From Rhizobium leguminosarum bv. viciae USDA 2370 (GTDB lineage: Bacteria; Pseudomonadota; Alphaproteobacteria; Rhizobiales; Rhizobiaceae): DNA of 64,000 bases. A program made the translations under genes and the position numbers. The DNA lies in assembly GCF_002008365.1 (NCBI RefSeq), contig NZ_MRDL01000046.1:349007-413006 (forward strand). The letters are read 5' to 3'. Position 1 is the first letter of the stretch. The number at the start of each line of letters is the position of its first letter. Below are positions 52,139 to 60,916 of the stretch, one piece after another. The notes under the pieces were generated by a model, which was given only the letters and a program-made list of their open reading frames with translations, ran no database searches and was not told the DNA's origin.

Positions 52139-53079
52139 CAGTAGCGCACCCTCGGATCGATCAACAGATAAAGCATGTCGATCGCAAAATTGATCAGCAC
52201 GTAGAGCGCGGCGATGACGAGCAGCGCCCCTTGGATGACCGGATAGTCGCGGCGCAGAACCGCCGAGACGACGAGATTGCCGACACCCGGCAGGCCGAAG
52301 ACGGTTTCGGTGACGACGGCGCCCGAAATCAGCACCGCTGCCGTCAGGCCGATCACCGTCAGGATCGGGATCAGTGCATTCTTCAGCGCGTGCTTGAGGA
52401 TCACCCGGCGCTCGATCAGCCCCTTGGCGCGCGCCGTGCGGATATAATCGTCGCCGAGCACATCGAGCATCGAGGCGCGAGTGAAACGCAGGATCAGCGC
52501 CGAGGAGACGATGCCGAGCGCAAAGGCGGGCAGCGTCAGGTGATACATCCGCTCGAAGAAGGTCGAACCGGGACCGCCATAACCTGAAACCGGGAAGAGA
52601 TTGAGCCTGACGGCGAAGAACTGCATCAGGATAAGACCGAGCCAGAAGCTTGGAATGCTAGCGGCAAACATCGCGAGCGTCGTTGCCGCCTGGTCGACGA
52701 AGGAGCCGCGCCGATAGGCGGCATAGATGCCGATCGGCAAGGCGATGATGCTGGCGATAGCAAGCGAGAACAGCGTCAGGAAGAAGGTCGGCTCGGCGCG
52801 GTCGAGCAAGGCCGAGGTGACAGGCATGTTGAGGAAGATCGACTGGCCGAGATCGCCCTTCAGCAGCTGGCCGATATAATAGACATATTGCAGGCCGAGA
52901 GACTGATCGAGGCCGAGCCGGGATCTGAGATCGGCAATATCCTGCGGCGTCGCATCCGGCCCGAGCATGACGGCGGCCGGATCTCCCGGCGTCACGCGCA
53001 CGATGACGAAGACGATCGTGACGACGAGAAACATCACGACGATCATGCCGAACAGGCGCTGGAGGATGTAGCGTATCAT
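52138..53079 (-). CDS. Dpp-type ABC transporter permease (DppB-like)
   Basis: A 313-residue permease with six helices, the FVIVRVTPGDPAAVMLG start and the docking loop DDYIRTARAKGLIERRVILKHAL. It follows the binding-protein gene after 80 bases that hold a hairpin. Confidence 0.91.
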   Translation of the reverse strand: MIRYILQRLFGMIVVMFLVVTIVFVIVRVTPGDPAAVMLGPDATPQDIADLRSRLGLDQSLGLQYVYYIGQLLKGDLGQSIFLNMPVTSALLDRAEPTFFLTLFSLAIASIIALPIGIYAAYRRGSFVDQAATTLAMFAASIPSFWLGLILMQFFAVRLNLFPVSGYGGPGSTFFERMYHLTLPAFALGIVSSALILRFTRASMLDVLGDDYIRTARAKGLIERRVILKHALKNALIPILTVIGLTAAVLISGAVVTETVFGLPGVGNLVVSAVLRRDYPVIQGALLVIAALYVLINFAIDMLYLLIDPRVRY

Positions 53080-53121
53080 GAATGCCTGGCAAACCTTTGC
53101 AGATGCTGCGAAAAATAAGAC

Positions 53122-53149
53122 CGGTACCGGTCAGGAATGGCCGGTACCG
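53122..53149. promoter_or_regulatory. Intercistronic hairpin after the SBP gene
   Basis: Perfect 9-base arms CGGTACCGG (53122-53130) and CCGGTACCG (53141-53149) with a 10-base loop, located 10 bases downstream of the binding-protein stop codon and before the permease gene. No T-run. Confidence 0.6.
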
Positions 53150-53159
53150 ATGGCGACGC

Positions 53160-54686
53160 TTACTTCTTGATCGACGCATTCCAGAAATACGGCCATGGAG
53201 CCGGCTCGACGCCTTCGAGCTTGGTCGATTCTGCCGAAACGGCGTTGAAGTCGCCGATCTTCATGAAGGGTGCGTCGGCATAGACGGCCTTCTGGACATC
53301 GGCCCAGAGCGCCACACGCTTCTTCGGATCGACTTCCGAAGTGAAGGCATCGACGGCGGCCTTGCGGGCCGGCGTATCCCACCAGCCCGGCGAGCTGGTC
53401 GAAAGCGAGCCGATGAGGGCCGGCTCCGGCAGGAAGGGGCTATGGGTGATGTAGATATCCCAGAGCTTCGGATCGGTACGGCGCTGCGTCAGCGTTGCCC
53501 AGTCCACAACCTGCATATCGACGGTGAAGCCGGCAAGTTTCAGATATTCGGCGGCGACCTGCGCCATCTTGTAATGGAACTCGTACTGGCGGCTGGTCAG
53601 AATCCGGATCGGTTCGCCGTTGTAACCGGCCTTCTTGGCGGCAGCGGCCGCCCCTTCCGGATCGGCGACGTTATAGGCGCCCTCGACGCCAGCATCCGTC
53701 GACCAGGCAAAGGTCTTCGGATAGATGGCGCCGTCGAGCGCGTAGAAATCCTTGCTGCCGAAAGCCGCGGCCAGCATGTCTTCCATGCTGAGCGCCTGGC
53801 GGATCGCCTTGCGGACTTCGACATTCTTGTTGATGCCATCGGCCGTGTTGAAGACGAAGACCGGATAACCGAAGGGCTTGAGGATGATCGGCTGCGAGGC
53901 GGTGGAGGCCTTCAGCTTGTCGTAGGATTCCACAGGGATCGAGTCGACATAATCATACTGGCCGGAAATAGCGGCCTCAACGCGGGTGTTCGGATCGGGC
54001 ACCGGCACGAAGCGGATCTCATCGAGATACTGATGGCGGGCGCCGCCATAACCGTTGCTGTCGCCTTCGCGGGACTTATAGCCGTCGAAGCGGACGAGCT
54101 GGATATACTGGTCGGCCTTGCGCTCCTTCAGCATATAGGGACCGGTGCCGATGAAGTCCTTCATCGGCTCGTCCTGCTTTTCGGACGGGATGATGATCGC
54201 CGCCGAATTGTTGAAGGCAAGCAGCGAGGTCAGCGGCGCATAGGGCTGCTTCAGCGTGATGGTGAGAGTCGCCGGATCGACGGCGGTGACCTTGTCGATG
54301 AAACCGGCCACCTGCTTGCCGCGCGAGGCGATCTTCATCCAGCGGCCAAGCGAGGCGACGACATCTTCCGAGGTCATGTCGGTATTGTCGTGGAACTTGA
54401 TGCCGGTCCTGAGCTTGATCGTATAGGTTTTGCCGTCGGCGCTGATCTCAGGCAGGCTTTCGGCCAGAAGCGGCGTGACGTTCCAGCTCTTGTCGAAGGT
54501 ATAGAGCGTTTCGAAAATGTGCTGAGTGACGATGCCGACCAGATCGGCCGTCGACGACATCGGATCGAGCGTCGGCGGCTCACCGATCGTCGCAACGTTG
54601 ATGACGCCGCCCTTTTCCTGGGCAAGGAGCGTCGAAGGCAGGGCGACGAGCGCAGTGCCGAGAAGGAATGCGACCAATGTTTTCAT
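53160..54686 (-). CDS. Dpp-type ABC transporter substrate-binding protein (family 5)
   Basis: Periplasmic binding protein of 508 residues. Signal peptide: KTLVAFLLGTALVALPSTLLAQ, mature start EKGGVINVAT. Family features are LLAESLPEISADGKTYTIKLR and GIKFHDNTDMTSEDVVASL. ATG at 54686 has GGGAG at good spacing. First gene of the importer operon with RidA and the SelA-like enzyme, so its ligand is probably an amino acid or amino sugar derivative. Confidence 0.91.
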   Translation of the reverse strand: MKTLVAFLLGTALVALPSTLLAQEKGGVINVATIGEPPTLDPMSSTADLVGIVTQHIFETLYTFDKSWNVTPLLAESLPEISADGKTYTIKLRTGIKFHDNTDMTSEDVVASLGRWMKIASRGKQVAGFIDKVTAVDPATLTITLKQPYAPLTSLLAFNNSAAIIIPSEKQDEPMKDFIGTGPYMLKERKADQYIQLVRFDGYKSREGDSNGYGGARHQYLDEIRFVPVPDPNTRVEAAISGQYDYVDSIPVESYDKLKASTASQPIILKPFGYPVFVFNTADGINKNVEVRKAIRQALSMEDMLAAAFGSKDFYALDGAIYPKTFAWSTDAGVEGAYNVADPEGAAAAAKKAGYNGEPIRILTSRQYEFHYKMAQVAAEYLKLAGFTVDMQVVDWATLTQRRTDPKLWDIYITHSPFLPEPALIGSLSTSSPGWWDTPARKAAVDAFTSEVDPKKRVALWADVQKAVYADAPFMKIGDFNAVSAESTKLEGVEPAPWPYFWNASIKK

Positions 54687-54915
54687 GTGAGGGCTCCCAA
54701 TATAGTTCCACAATTATGCAATTCATCTTTTTGTAACAGAATAGGAGATGGATCGATCCTGTCAAGCACGGGCGACAGATTATGCTCGCGGCGGATACTG
54801 GGACGCCGGAAAAACACACAATCTTCGGCTGCGCCCGCCTGCAACAAGACCGCGCATTATGCCAAGGTGAGTCACTCGCCCTGCGGTGAGACTTTTAACG
54901 GAACGGGAGAACAGG

Positions 54916-55500
54916 ATGAGCATCGATTTCAACGCCGGAAAATGGTTGAACGAACCGGCACGCTGGCTCGCGAACGAAACCGGCCTCACCCTGACGACCG
55001 ATGAAAAAACCGATTTCTGGCGAGAAACCCACTACGGATTCATCCGCGACAACGGCCATTTCCTCGCCTTTCCCACGAGCAAAGGCTTCACAGCGCAAAT
55101 CCGCGTCCAGGGCGAATTCCGCACGCTCTACGACCAGGCCGGCCTGATGGTGCGCATTGACGAGAAACACTGGGTGAAGACAGGCGTCGAATTCACCGAC
55201 GGCGAAGCCTTCCTCAGCACCGTCGTCACCGACGGCAAGTCCGACTGGTCCGTGGCGCAGCCCTTCACGGAATTGGAGGATTTTCGCATCCGCGTGACTG
55301 TCGCCAACGGCGCAATGCGCATCCAGGCTTCGCGCGACGGCAGCTTCTGGCCGCTGCTGCGGCTCGCCCCCTTCCCGGCTGCCGATCACTACGAGGTCGG
55401 ACCCACAGCCTGCACGCCGGAGCGGAGCGGACTGACGGTGCGTTTCTCCGAATTCTCGATTGGGCCGGCGATCACCAGGGATCTGCATGATTTGAGCTAG
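54916..55500 (+). CDS. DUF1349 (concanavalin-like) protein
   Basis: A 194-residue jelly-roll protein of the DUF1349 family (often annotated regulation of enolase 1). It has WRETHYGFIRDNGHFLAFP, DQAGLMVRIDEKHWVKTGVEF and SRDGSFWPLLRLAPF, all typical. These domains bind sugars or act in carbohydrate-related pathways; no exact role is known. ATG at 54916 is preceded by ACAGG. Divergent from the importer operon and single. Confidence 0.85.
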   Translation: MSIDFNAGKWLNEPARWLANETGLTLTTDEKTDFWRETHYGFIRDNGHFLAFPTSKGFTAQIRVQGEFRTLYDQAGLMVRIDEKHWVKTGVEFTDGEAFLSTVVTDGKSDWSVAQPFTELEDFRIRVTVANGAMRIQASRDGSFWPLLRLAPFPAADHYEVGPTACTPERSGLTVRFSEFSIGPAITRDLHDLS

Positions 55501-55566
55501 AGAGCGTCCTTTCGCGGCCCTACCGAAAGAACAAGATCAAATGACTGCGAGTGCAGCGCAGCACAC

Positions 55567-55595
55567 TTGACAAAGACAAGCTGCCTGTATTTTAC
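55567..55595 (+). promoter_or_regulatory. Probable promoter of the amiC operon
   Basis: -35 TTGACA (55567-55572) and -10 region within TATTTTAC (55588-55595), spacer 15-17 bases depending on the alignment. A transcript starting near 55602 would give a leader of about 120 bases ahead of amiC, enough for the hairpins described next. Confidence 0.5.
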
Positions 55596-55611
55596 TCAAG
55601 CCTGCGGAATA

Positions 55612-55666
55612 GGCAGACGGCCTGCCGCGTTGACATGACTCCGATAGTCTCTGGGCAGTTTCGCCC
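55612..55666 (+). promoter_or_regulatory. Candidate antiterminator hairpins bound by AmiR
   Basis: Two small hairpins in the amiC leader: GGCAG-ACGGC-CTGCC (55612-55626) and GGGC-AGTTTC-GCCC (55653-55666). The second has a six-base loop starting with A and uses the C's that the terminator needs (55664-55666), so the two structures are mutually exclusive. ANTAR proteins bind paired hairpins, the second overlapping a terminator, with hexaloops bearing A1 and G4; A1 is present here, G4 is not. Assignment is inference. Confidence 0.45.
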
Positions 55667-55711
55667 CATGACGCCTCATCGCTCGATGGGACCAGCGTCG
55701 TGGGGTTTTTG
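55664..55711 (+). terminator. Leader terminator (attenuator) before amiC
   Basis: CCCCATGACGC (55664-55674) pairs with GCGTCGTGGGG (55695-55705), 11 pairs with one G-U, and TTTTTG follows at once. The 20-base loop holds a second small stem, CATC-GCTC-GATG. A terminator 14 bases before the start codon of the first gene has no gene to terminate, so it is most likely an attenuator read through when AmiR is released. Confidence 0.75.
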
Positions 55712-55724
55712 ATGTGGTCACTTC

Positions 55725-56858
55725 ATGAATGACGCGCTGAAAATCGGCATCCTCTTTTCGACCACCGGACCCTACGGCTCGATGGGCCGCGACGCGCGCG
55801 ACGGTGCCGATTTCGCGATGGCCGAATATGCCGGCGTCGACGGGCTGGCGATCGAGCCCGTCTTCTTCGACCCGCATGCCGATCTTGCCGCCTATCTCGA
55901 CGGTGCGCGCCATCTTCTGCGCGCCGGCTGCCGCCATATCGTCGGCACGATTACCTCGGCGGCACGCAAGGAGGTCATCCCGCTCGTCGAGAAACATGAC
56001 GGCCTGCTCTGGTATATGTGCCCCTATGAAGGCTTCGAGGCCAACGAGAACGTCATCTATGTCGGCGGCTGCCCGAACCAGCATCTGCTGCCGCTGTTCG
56101 AGCACCTGATCCCGCGTTACGGCGCAAGGCCCTATCTCGTCGGCGCCAACTATGTCTGGGGCTGGGAAATGAACCGGCTCGCCCGCGAACTCATTACCAA
56201 TGCCGGCGGCGAGGTGCTTGGCGAACGCTATCTTCCGCTTGAGGAAACCGCCGTCGAGCGCATCGTCGCCGAGATCGCGCAACGCCGCCCGAGCTTCATC
56301 CTCAACAATCTGATCGGCCCCTCAAGCTACGCTTTCCTGGAGGCGATCAAGGCCCTCGGTGATCGCGACCCGGCCTTCCGCGCGGAAAACTGCCCGGTCG
56401 TGAGCTGCGACCTGATGGAATGCGAGCTCGACGATATCGCCGCCGGTGCCGCCGCCGGCCAGCTTTGCGCCGCTTCCTATTTCGACAGTATCGCGACCCC
56501 CGAAAATGCCGCCTTCAAGGCCCGTGTCACCGAGCATCACGGCGCGGAGCGGCGTGTCTCCAGCGTCTTTGCCAGCGCCTATACGGCCGTCCGGCTCTGT
56601 GTCGATGCGATCGTCGCTGCCGGCAGTGACGAGCCCGATGCCGTCCGGCGCGAGCTCTACAATAGATCCTGGCCGACGCTGTTCGGCGCGCTTTCGATCG
56701 ACCGCGAGACCAATCATGCCGCCCTGCCCTTCCATCTCGGCCGGATCAACGCCGACAACGGCTTCGATGTCGTCGCCTCGCGGCCGCCGCTCGCCGCCGA
56801 CCCCTACCTGACCGGCCGCAACCGACAGACCTTGCCGCGGCTGAGGGTGGTGTCATGA
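55725..56858 (+). CDS. amiC: AmiC-like amide sensor (periplasmic-binding fold, cytoplasmic)
   Basis: A 377-residue type I periplasmic-binding-fold protein without a signal peptide, as in Pseudomonas AmiC, which holds AmiR in an inactive complex and releases it on binding amides. The start KIGILFSTTGPYGSMGRDARDGADFAMAEY and LVGANYVWGWEMNRLARE match the family. It overlaps amiR by four bases. Ligands of related proteins are short aliphatic amides, urea-like or guanidine compounds. Its own leader contains a terminator, suggesting an autoregulated operon. Confidence 0.85.
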   Translation: MNDALKIGILFSTTGPYGSMGRDARDGADFAMAEYAGVDGLAIEPVFFDPHADLAAYLDGARHLLRAGCRHIVGTITSAARKEVIPLVEKHDGLLWYMCPYEGFEANENVIYVGGCPNQHLLPLFEHLIPRYGARPYLVGANYVWGWEMNRLARELITNAGGEVLGERYLPLEETAVERIVAEIAQRRPSFILNNLIGPSSYAFLEAIKALGDRDPAFRAENCPVVSCDLMECELDDIAAGAAAGQLCAASYFDSIATPENAAFKARVTEHHGAERRVSSVFASAYTAVRLCVDAIVAAGSDEPDAVRRELYNRSWPTLFGALSIDRETNHAALPFHLGRINADNGFDVVASRPPLAADPYLTGRNRQTLPRLRVVS

Positions 56859-57436
56859 GAGAGACACCCAATTTCACCGGCTGGCAGGCGATGGTCCTGC
56901 ATCGCGAGGACGGCAACACCGAAAGGCTGATCCGCCAGCTTCGCCTGCTCGGCATCCACGCAACCCTGCAATGGGCGCCGCTTTCGACCGCGGCACTGCC
57001 CGATCTCGTCATCGTCGATGCCGACCAGGGCTGGGACGATCTGCTGCCCTGGAATGGTGAAACGCCTGCCTGCCCCGTCGTCGCCTTGCTTGGTTCGGAA
57101 GCGCCCGGCCGCATCGCCTGGGCGCTCGGACAGGGTGCCGGCGCGATCATCGCCAAGCCGATCGCCACATCGGCCGTTTATCCGGCGCTTGTCATGGCCG
57201 TCTCCATTCATCAGGAGCGCAAGGCGACCGCGGAAAAGCTGCAATATCTCGAAGAGCGCGTCCGGCTGCGGCCGCTCGTGCACGCCGCCGTCGAAAAACT
57301 TCGGGCCGCACGCGGTATCGACGAGGAGAGTGCTTACGCAATCCTGCGCAATTGCGCCATGCGCCGCCGCCTGCCGATGGAGCAGATATCAGCCTTCATC
57401 CTGGCGGGTGCAGAACCTCTGCCGGAGGCGGGCTGA
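56855..57436 (+). CDS. amiR: AmiR-like ANTAR antitermination regulator
   Basis: A 193-residue regulator: a degenerate receiver domain (residues ~12-115; VIVDADQG in place of the phospho-acceptor site), a coiled coil (~118-145) and a C-terminal ANTAR RNA-binding domain (GIDEESAYAILRNCAMRRRLPMEQISA). ANTAR proteins prevent formation of a terminator in leader RNA. It is coupled to amiC by an ATGA overlap and to the first permease by TGATG. Confidence 0.87.
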   Translation: MRETPNFTGWQAMVLHREDGNTERLIRQLRLLGIHATLQWAPLSTAALPDLVIVDADQGWDDLLPWNGETPACPVVALLGSEAPGRIAWALGQGAGAIIAKPIATSAVYPALVMAVSIHQERKATAEKLQYLEERVRLRPLVHAAVEKLRAARGIDEESAYAILRNCAMRRRLPMEQISAFILAGAEPLPEAG

Positions 57437-58284
57437 TGCATGTGCTGAAACAGATGATCCGCCAGCCGACCGCCCTCTTCGGCCTGATCGTCGTCACACT
57501 CGTCATCGGGCTCGCAATTGCAGCGCCGTGGATCGCGCCGTTCAGCCCGGACGAGCAGATGTTTGACGGCCTCTCGCTCGAAGGCGCGCCGCTGCCGCCG
57601 GGCGGTCCCTATCTGCTCGGCACCGACACGCTCGGCCGCGACCTCTTCTCCCGCCTGCTCTTCGGTGCCCGCACCTCGCTGATCATCGGCCTTGTCGCCA
57701 ATGGCATCGCGGTGGCGATCGGCCTCTTCGTTGGCATCGTTGCCGGTTATCTCCGCGGGCTGCCGGGCAACATCCTGATGCGCTTCACCGATCTGATGAT
57801 GGCCTTTCCGGCGCTGCTGCTCGCCATCGTGCTCGCGGCATTGCTGAAGCCGAGCCTGTGGATCGTCGCCATGGTGATCGCGCTCGTCAACTGGGTGCAG
57901 GTCGCCCGCATCGTCTATACCGAGACGCGCGGCCTGGTGGAGCGCGACTTCATCATGGCCGAGCGCTCGCTCGGCGCCGGCCATATGCGCGTGCTCTTCA
58001 TGCATATCCTGCCGCATCTCGTGCCGACGGCAATCGTCTGGGGAACACTCGGCATCGCCACCACCGTGCTGCTCGAGGCCACACTCTCCTTCCTCGGCGT
58101 CGGCGTCCAGCCGCCGCAGCCCTCCTGGGGCAATGTCATCTTCGAGAGCCAAAGCTATTTCCAGGCCGCCCCCTGGCTGGTCTTCATTCCCGGCGCGATC
58201 ATCCTTCTGACGGCGCTTTCCTTCAATCTGGTGGGCGACGCGCTGCGCGACATTCTCGACCCGACCCAGCGCGGGAGGGGCTGA
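57436..58284 (+). CDS. Dpp-type ABC transporter permease (DppC-like)
   Basis: A 282-residue permease with YLLGTDTLGRDLFSRLLFGAR, the docking loop RDFIMAERSLGAGHMRVLFMHI and LSFLGVGVQPPQPSWGNV. I chose the ATG at 57436 because it overlaps the amiR stop (TGATG). It belongs to the amide importer. Confidence 0.91.
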   Translation: MHVLKQMIRQPTALFGLIVVTLVIGLAIAAPWIAPFSPDEQMFDGLSLEGAPLPPGGPYLLGTDTLGRDLFSRLLFGARTSLIIGLVANGIAVAIGLFVGIVAGYLRGLPGNILMRFTDLMMAFPALLLAIVLAALLKPSLWIVAMVIALVNWVQVARIVYTETRGLVERDFIMAERSLGAGHMRVLFMHILPHLVPTAIVWGTLGIATTVLLEATLSFLGVGVQPPQPSWGNVIFESQSYFQAAPWLVFIPGAIILLTALSFNLVGDALRDILDPTQRGRG

Positions 58285-59204
58285 TGGCGTCCCTCATGCT
58301 GCGCAGGTTGGCGCAGGCGGCTCTCATCCTGCTCGGCGTAGCGGCCATCACCTTCGTGCTGCTCTACGCCCTTCCGGCCGATCCTGCCCGCATGATCGCC
58401 GGCCGCAGCGCTACGGCCCAGACGGTCGCCAACATCCGCCATGAGCTCGGCCTCGACCAGCCGCTGCTGGTCCAGTTCGGCACCTATCTCGGCAATCTGC
58501 TGCACGGCAATCTCGGCCGCTCCTATGCGCAGAAGACCGATGTCTGGACGCTGATTGCCGCCCGCCTGCCGGCGACGCTGACACTGATGCTTGCCGGCAT
58601 CGTCGTCGAGGTGGTGCTCGGCCTGACGCTCGGCACCATCGCCGCGGTGCGCCGCGGCGGCTTCGTCGACCGGCTGGTGATGATGGCCTCCTTTGTCGGC
58701 ACCTCGGCGCCGCAGTTCCTCGTCGCTCTGCTGCTGCTCTACCTGCTGGCGGCAACGCTCGGCTGGTTTCCGATGAGCGGCTACGGCAGCTTCTCGCATC
58801 TCGTCCTGCCGGCCGTCACACTCGGCATATGCGGCGCCGGCTGGTACGCCCGCATGGTGCGCTCATCGATGATCGACGTGCTGAACCAGGATTATGTCCG
58901 CACGGCGCGCGCCAAGGGCCTTTCCTCGAAGCGCGTCATCCTGCGGCATGCACTGCCCAATGCCGTGCTGCCGATCATCGCGATGATCGGCATCGATATC
59001 GGCCAGTTCATGGGCGGCGTGGTCGTGGTCGAAGCGGTCTACGGCTGGCCCGGCATCGGCCAGCTCGCCTGGCAGGCGATCCAGCAGGTCGACATCCCGA
59101 TCATCATGGGCGTCACGCTGACGTCGGCGCTCGCCATCATCATCGGCAATCTGCTTGCCGACCTCGTCGCGCCGGTCATCGATCCGCGCATCCGCACACG
59201 CTGA
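58284..59204 (+). CDS. Dpp-type ABC transporter permease (DppB-like)
   Basis: A 306-residue permease with FVLLYALPADPARMIAG and the docking loop QDYVRTARAKGLSSKRVILRHAL. Coupled to the previous gene by TGATG. In this operon the DppC-like gene precedes the DppB-like gene, the reverse of the order in the importer at 26416-28175. Confidence 0.91.
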   Translation: MASLMLRRLAQAALILLGVAAITFVLLYALPADPARMIAGRSATAQTVANIRHELGLDQPLLVQFGTYLGNLLHGNLGRSYAQKTDVWTLIAARLPATLTLMLAGIVVEVVLGLTLGTIAAVRRGGFVDRLVMMASFVGTSAPQFLVALLLLYLLAATLGWFPMSGYGSFSHLVLPAVTLGICGAGWYARMVRSSMIDVLNQDYVRTARAKGLSSKRVILRHALPNAVLPIIAMIGIDIGQFMGGVVVVEAVYGWPGIGQLAWQAIQQVDIPIIMGVTLTSALAIIIGNLLADLVAPVIDPRIRTR

Positions 59205-59229
59205 CAGCAACCAAAGAAGGGGAACCAAG

Positions 59230-60849
59230 ATGTTCAAACGCTGGCTGCAACAGACGACCATGGCAACGATGGTGGCGCTCGCCCCATTATCCGTCATGGC
59301 CGAGGAAACGCCTAAGCAGGGCGGCGATATCGTCGTCACCTACAAGGACGACATCACCACGCTCGACCCGGCGATCGGCTACGACTGGGTCAACTGGTCG
59401 ATGATCAAGAGCCTCTATTCCCGCCTGATGGACTATGCGCCCGGCACGCCGAACCCGGTTCCCTCGCTTGCCGAAAGCTTCACCGTTTCGCCCGATGGCT
59501 TGACCTATACCTTCAAGCTGCACAAGGGTGTGAAGTTCTCGAACGGCCGTGAGGTCGTCGCCTCCGACGTGAAATATTCGATCGAACGCGCCGTCGACCC
59601 GAAGACGCAAGGCCCCGGCGCCGGCTTCTTCGGCGCCATCAAGGGCTTCGAGGATGAAACCGGCGGCAAGACGACGACGCTCTCCGGCATCGAGACGCCG
59701 GATGATAGCACCGTCATCTTCAACCTCTCGCGCCCCGACGCCACCTTCCTGCACGTGCTTGCGATCAACTTCGCCTCGGTCGTGCCGAAGGAAGCCGTCG
59801 AGGCGGCCGCCGGCGACTTCGGCAAGAAGCCGGTCGGCTCCGGCACCTTCATCCTGAAGGATTGGACGATCGGCCAGCAGCTCGTTTTCGAGCGCAACAA
59901 GGATTATTTCGTCAAGGGCGTTCCCTATATCGACAGCTTTAAGGTCGAAGTCGGCCAGGAGCCGCTGGTGGCGCTCTTGCGCCTGCAGAAGGGCGAGGTC
60001 GATATTGCCGGCGATGGCATTCCGCCGGCGAAGTTCCTCGAAATCAAGAATTCGGCCGACGGCGCGCAGATGATCGTCGACGGCGAACAGCTGCACACCG
60101 GCTACATCACGCTGAACACCAAGTTGAAGCCCTTCGACACCGTCAAGGTTCGCCAGGCGCTGAACATGGCGATCAACAAGGACCGCATCACCCGCATCCT
60201 CAACGGTCGCGCAACGCCTGCCAACCAGCCGCTGCCGCCGCTGATGCCGGGCTACGACAAGGCCTTCACCGGCTATGCCTATGACGTGGCGAAAGCCAAG
60301 GCGCTGCTGGCCGAAGCCGGCTATCCCGATGGCTTCGAGACCGTGCTCTACTCCACCAACACCGATCCGCAGCCGCGTATCGCCCAGGCGATCCAGCAGG
60401 ATCTGGCCGCCATCGGCGTCAAGGCCGAAGTCCGGGCGCTGGCCCAGGCAAACGTCATCTCGGCCGGCGGCACGGAAGGCGAAGCGCCGATGATCTGGTC
60501 GGGCGGCATGGCCTGGATCGCCGACTTCCCGGATCCGTCCAACTTCTATGGCCCGATCCTCGGTTGCGCCGGTGCGGTTCCGGGCGGCTGGAACTGGTCA
60601 TGGTACTGCAACGCCGATCTCGACAAGCGGGCCGTTGCCGCCGACTCCATGTCCGATCCGGCAAAGGCGACCGAACGCACCGCCGCCTGGGGCAAGATCT
60701 TCACCGACATCATGGCCGATGCGCCGTGGATCCCTGTCATCAACGAACGCCGCGTCGTCGCCAAGTCGCTGCGCATGGGCGGTGCTGACAACATCTACAT
60801 CGATCCGACCCGCGTCATCAATTACGACGCGATCTTCGTGAAGCAATAA
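59230..60849 (+). CDS. Dpp-type ABC transporter substrate-binding protein (family 5)
   Basis: Periplasmic binding protein of 539 residues. Signal peptide: FKRWLQQTTMATMVALAPLSVMA, mature start EETPKQGG. Family features are SLAESFTVSPDGLTYTFKLH and GVKFSNGREVVASDVKYSIER. Purine-rich AAGAAGGGGAACC precedes the ATG at 59230. The ligand is expected to be an amide-bearing compound hydrolysed by the formamidase gene that follows. Confidence 0.91.
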   Translation: MFKRWLQQTTMATMVALAPLSVMAEETPKQGGDIVVTYKDDITTLDPAIGYDWVNWSMIKSLYSRLMDYAPGTPNPVPSLAESFTVSPDGLTYTFKLHKGVKFSNGREVVASDVKYSIERAVDPKTQGPGAGFFGAIKGFEDETGGKTTTLSGIETPDDSTVIFNLSRPDATFLHVLAINFASVVPKEAVEAAAGDFGKKPVGSGTFILKDWTIGQQLVFERNKDYFVKGVPYIDSFKVEVGQEPLVALLRLQKGEVDIAGDGIPPAKFLEIKNSADGAQMIVDGEQLHTGYITLNTKLKPFDTVKVRQALNMAINKDRITRILNGRATPANQPLPPLMPGYDKAFTGYAYDVAKAKALLAEAGYPDGFETVLYSTNTDPQPRIAQAIQQDLAAIGVKAEVRALAQANVISAGGTEGEAPMIWSGGMAWIADFPDPSNFYGPILGCAGAVPGGWNWSWYCNADLDKRAVAADSMSDPAKATERTAAWGKIFTDIMADAPWIPVINERRVVAKSLRMGGADNIYIDPTRVINYDAIFVKQ

Positions 60850-60865
60850 GCCCTGAAGAAACAAA

Positions 60866-60891
60866 GCCTTCCCGGTTCCTGCCGGGAAGGC
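60866..60891. promoter_or_regulatory. Intercistronic hairpin after the SBP gene
   Basis: Perfect 10-base arms GCCTTCCCGG (60866-60875) and CCGGGAAGGC (60882-60891) with loop TTCCTG, 17 bases downstream of the binding-protein stop codon. It is followed by ATCATAAAATTG and not by a T-run. Confidence 0.65.
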
Positions 60892-60916
60892 ATCATAAAA
60901 TTGAGGGAGACATGAC

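Noticed and set aside
53082..55004. A 640-codon plus-strand open frame opposite the binding-protein gene
   Set aside because: Opposite a clear family 5 binding protein with a signal peptide; no recognisable motif and composition biased as in antisense frames.
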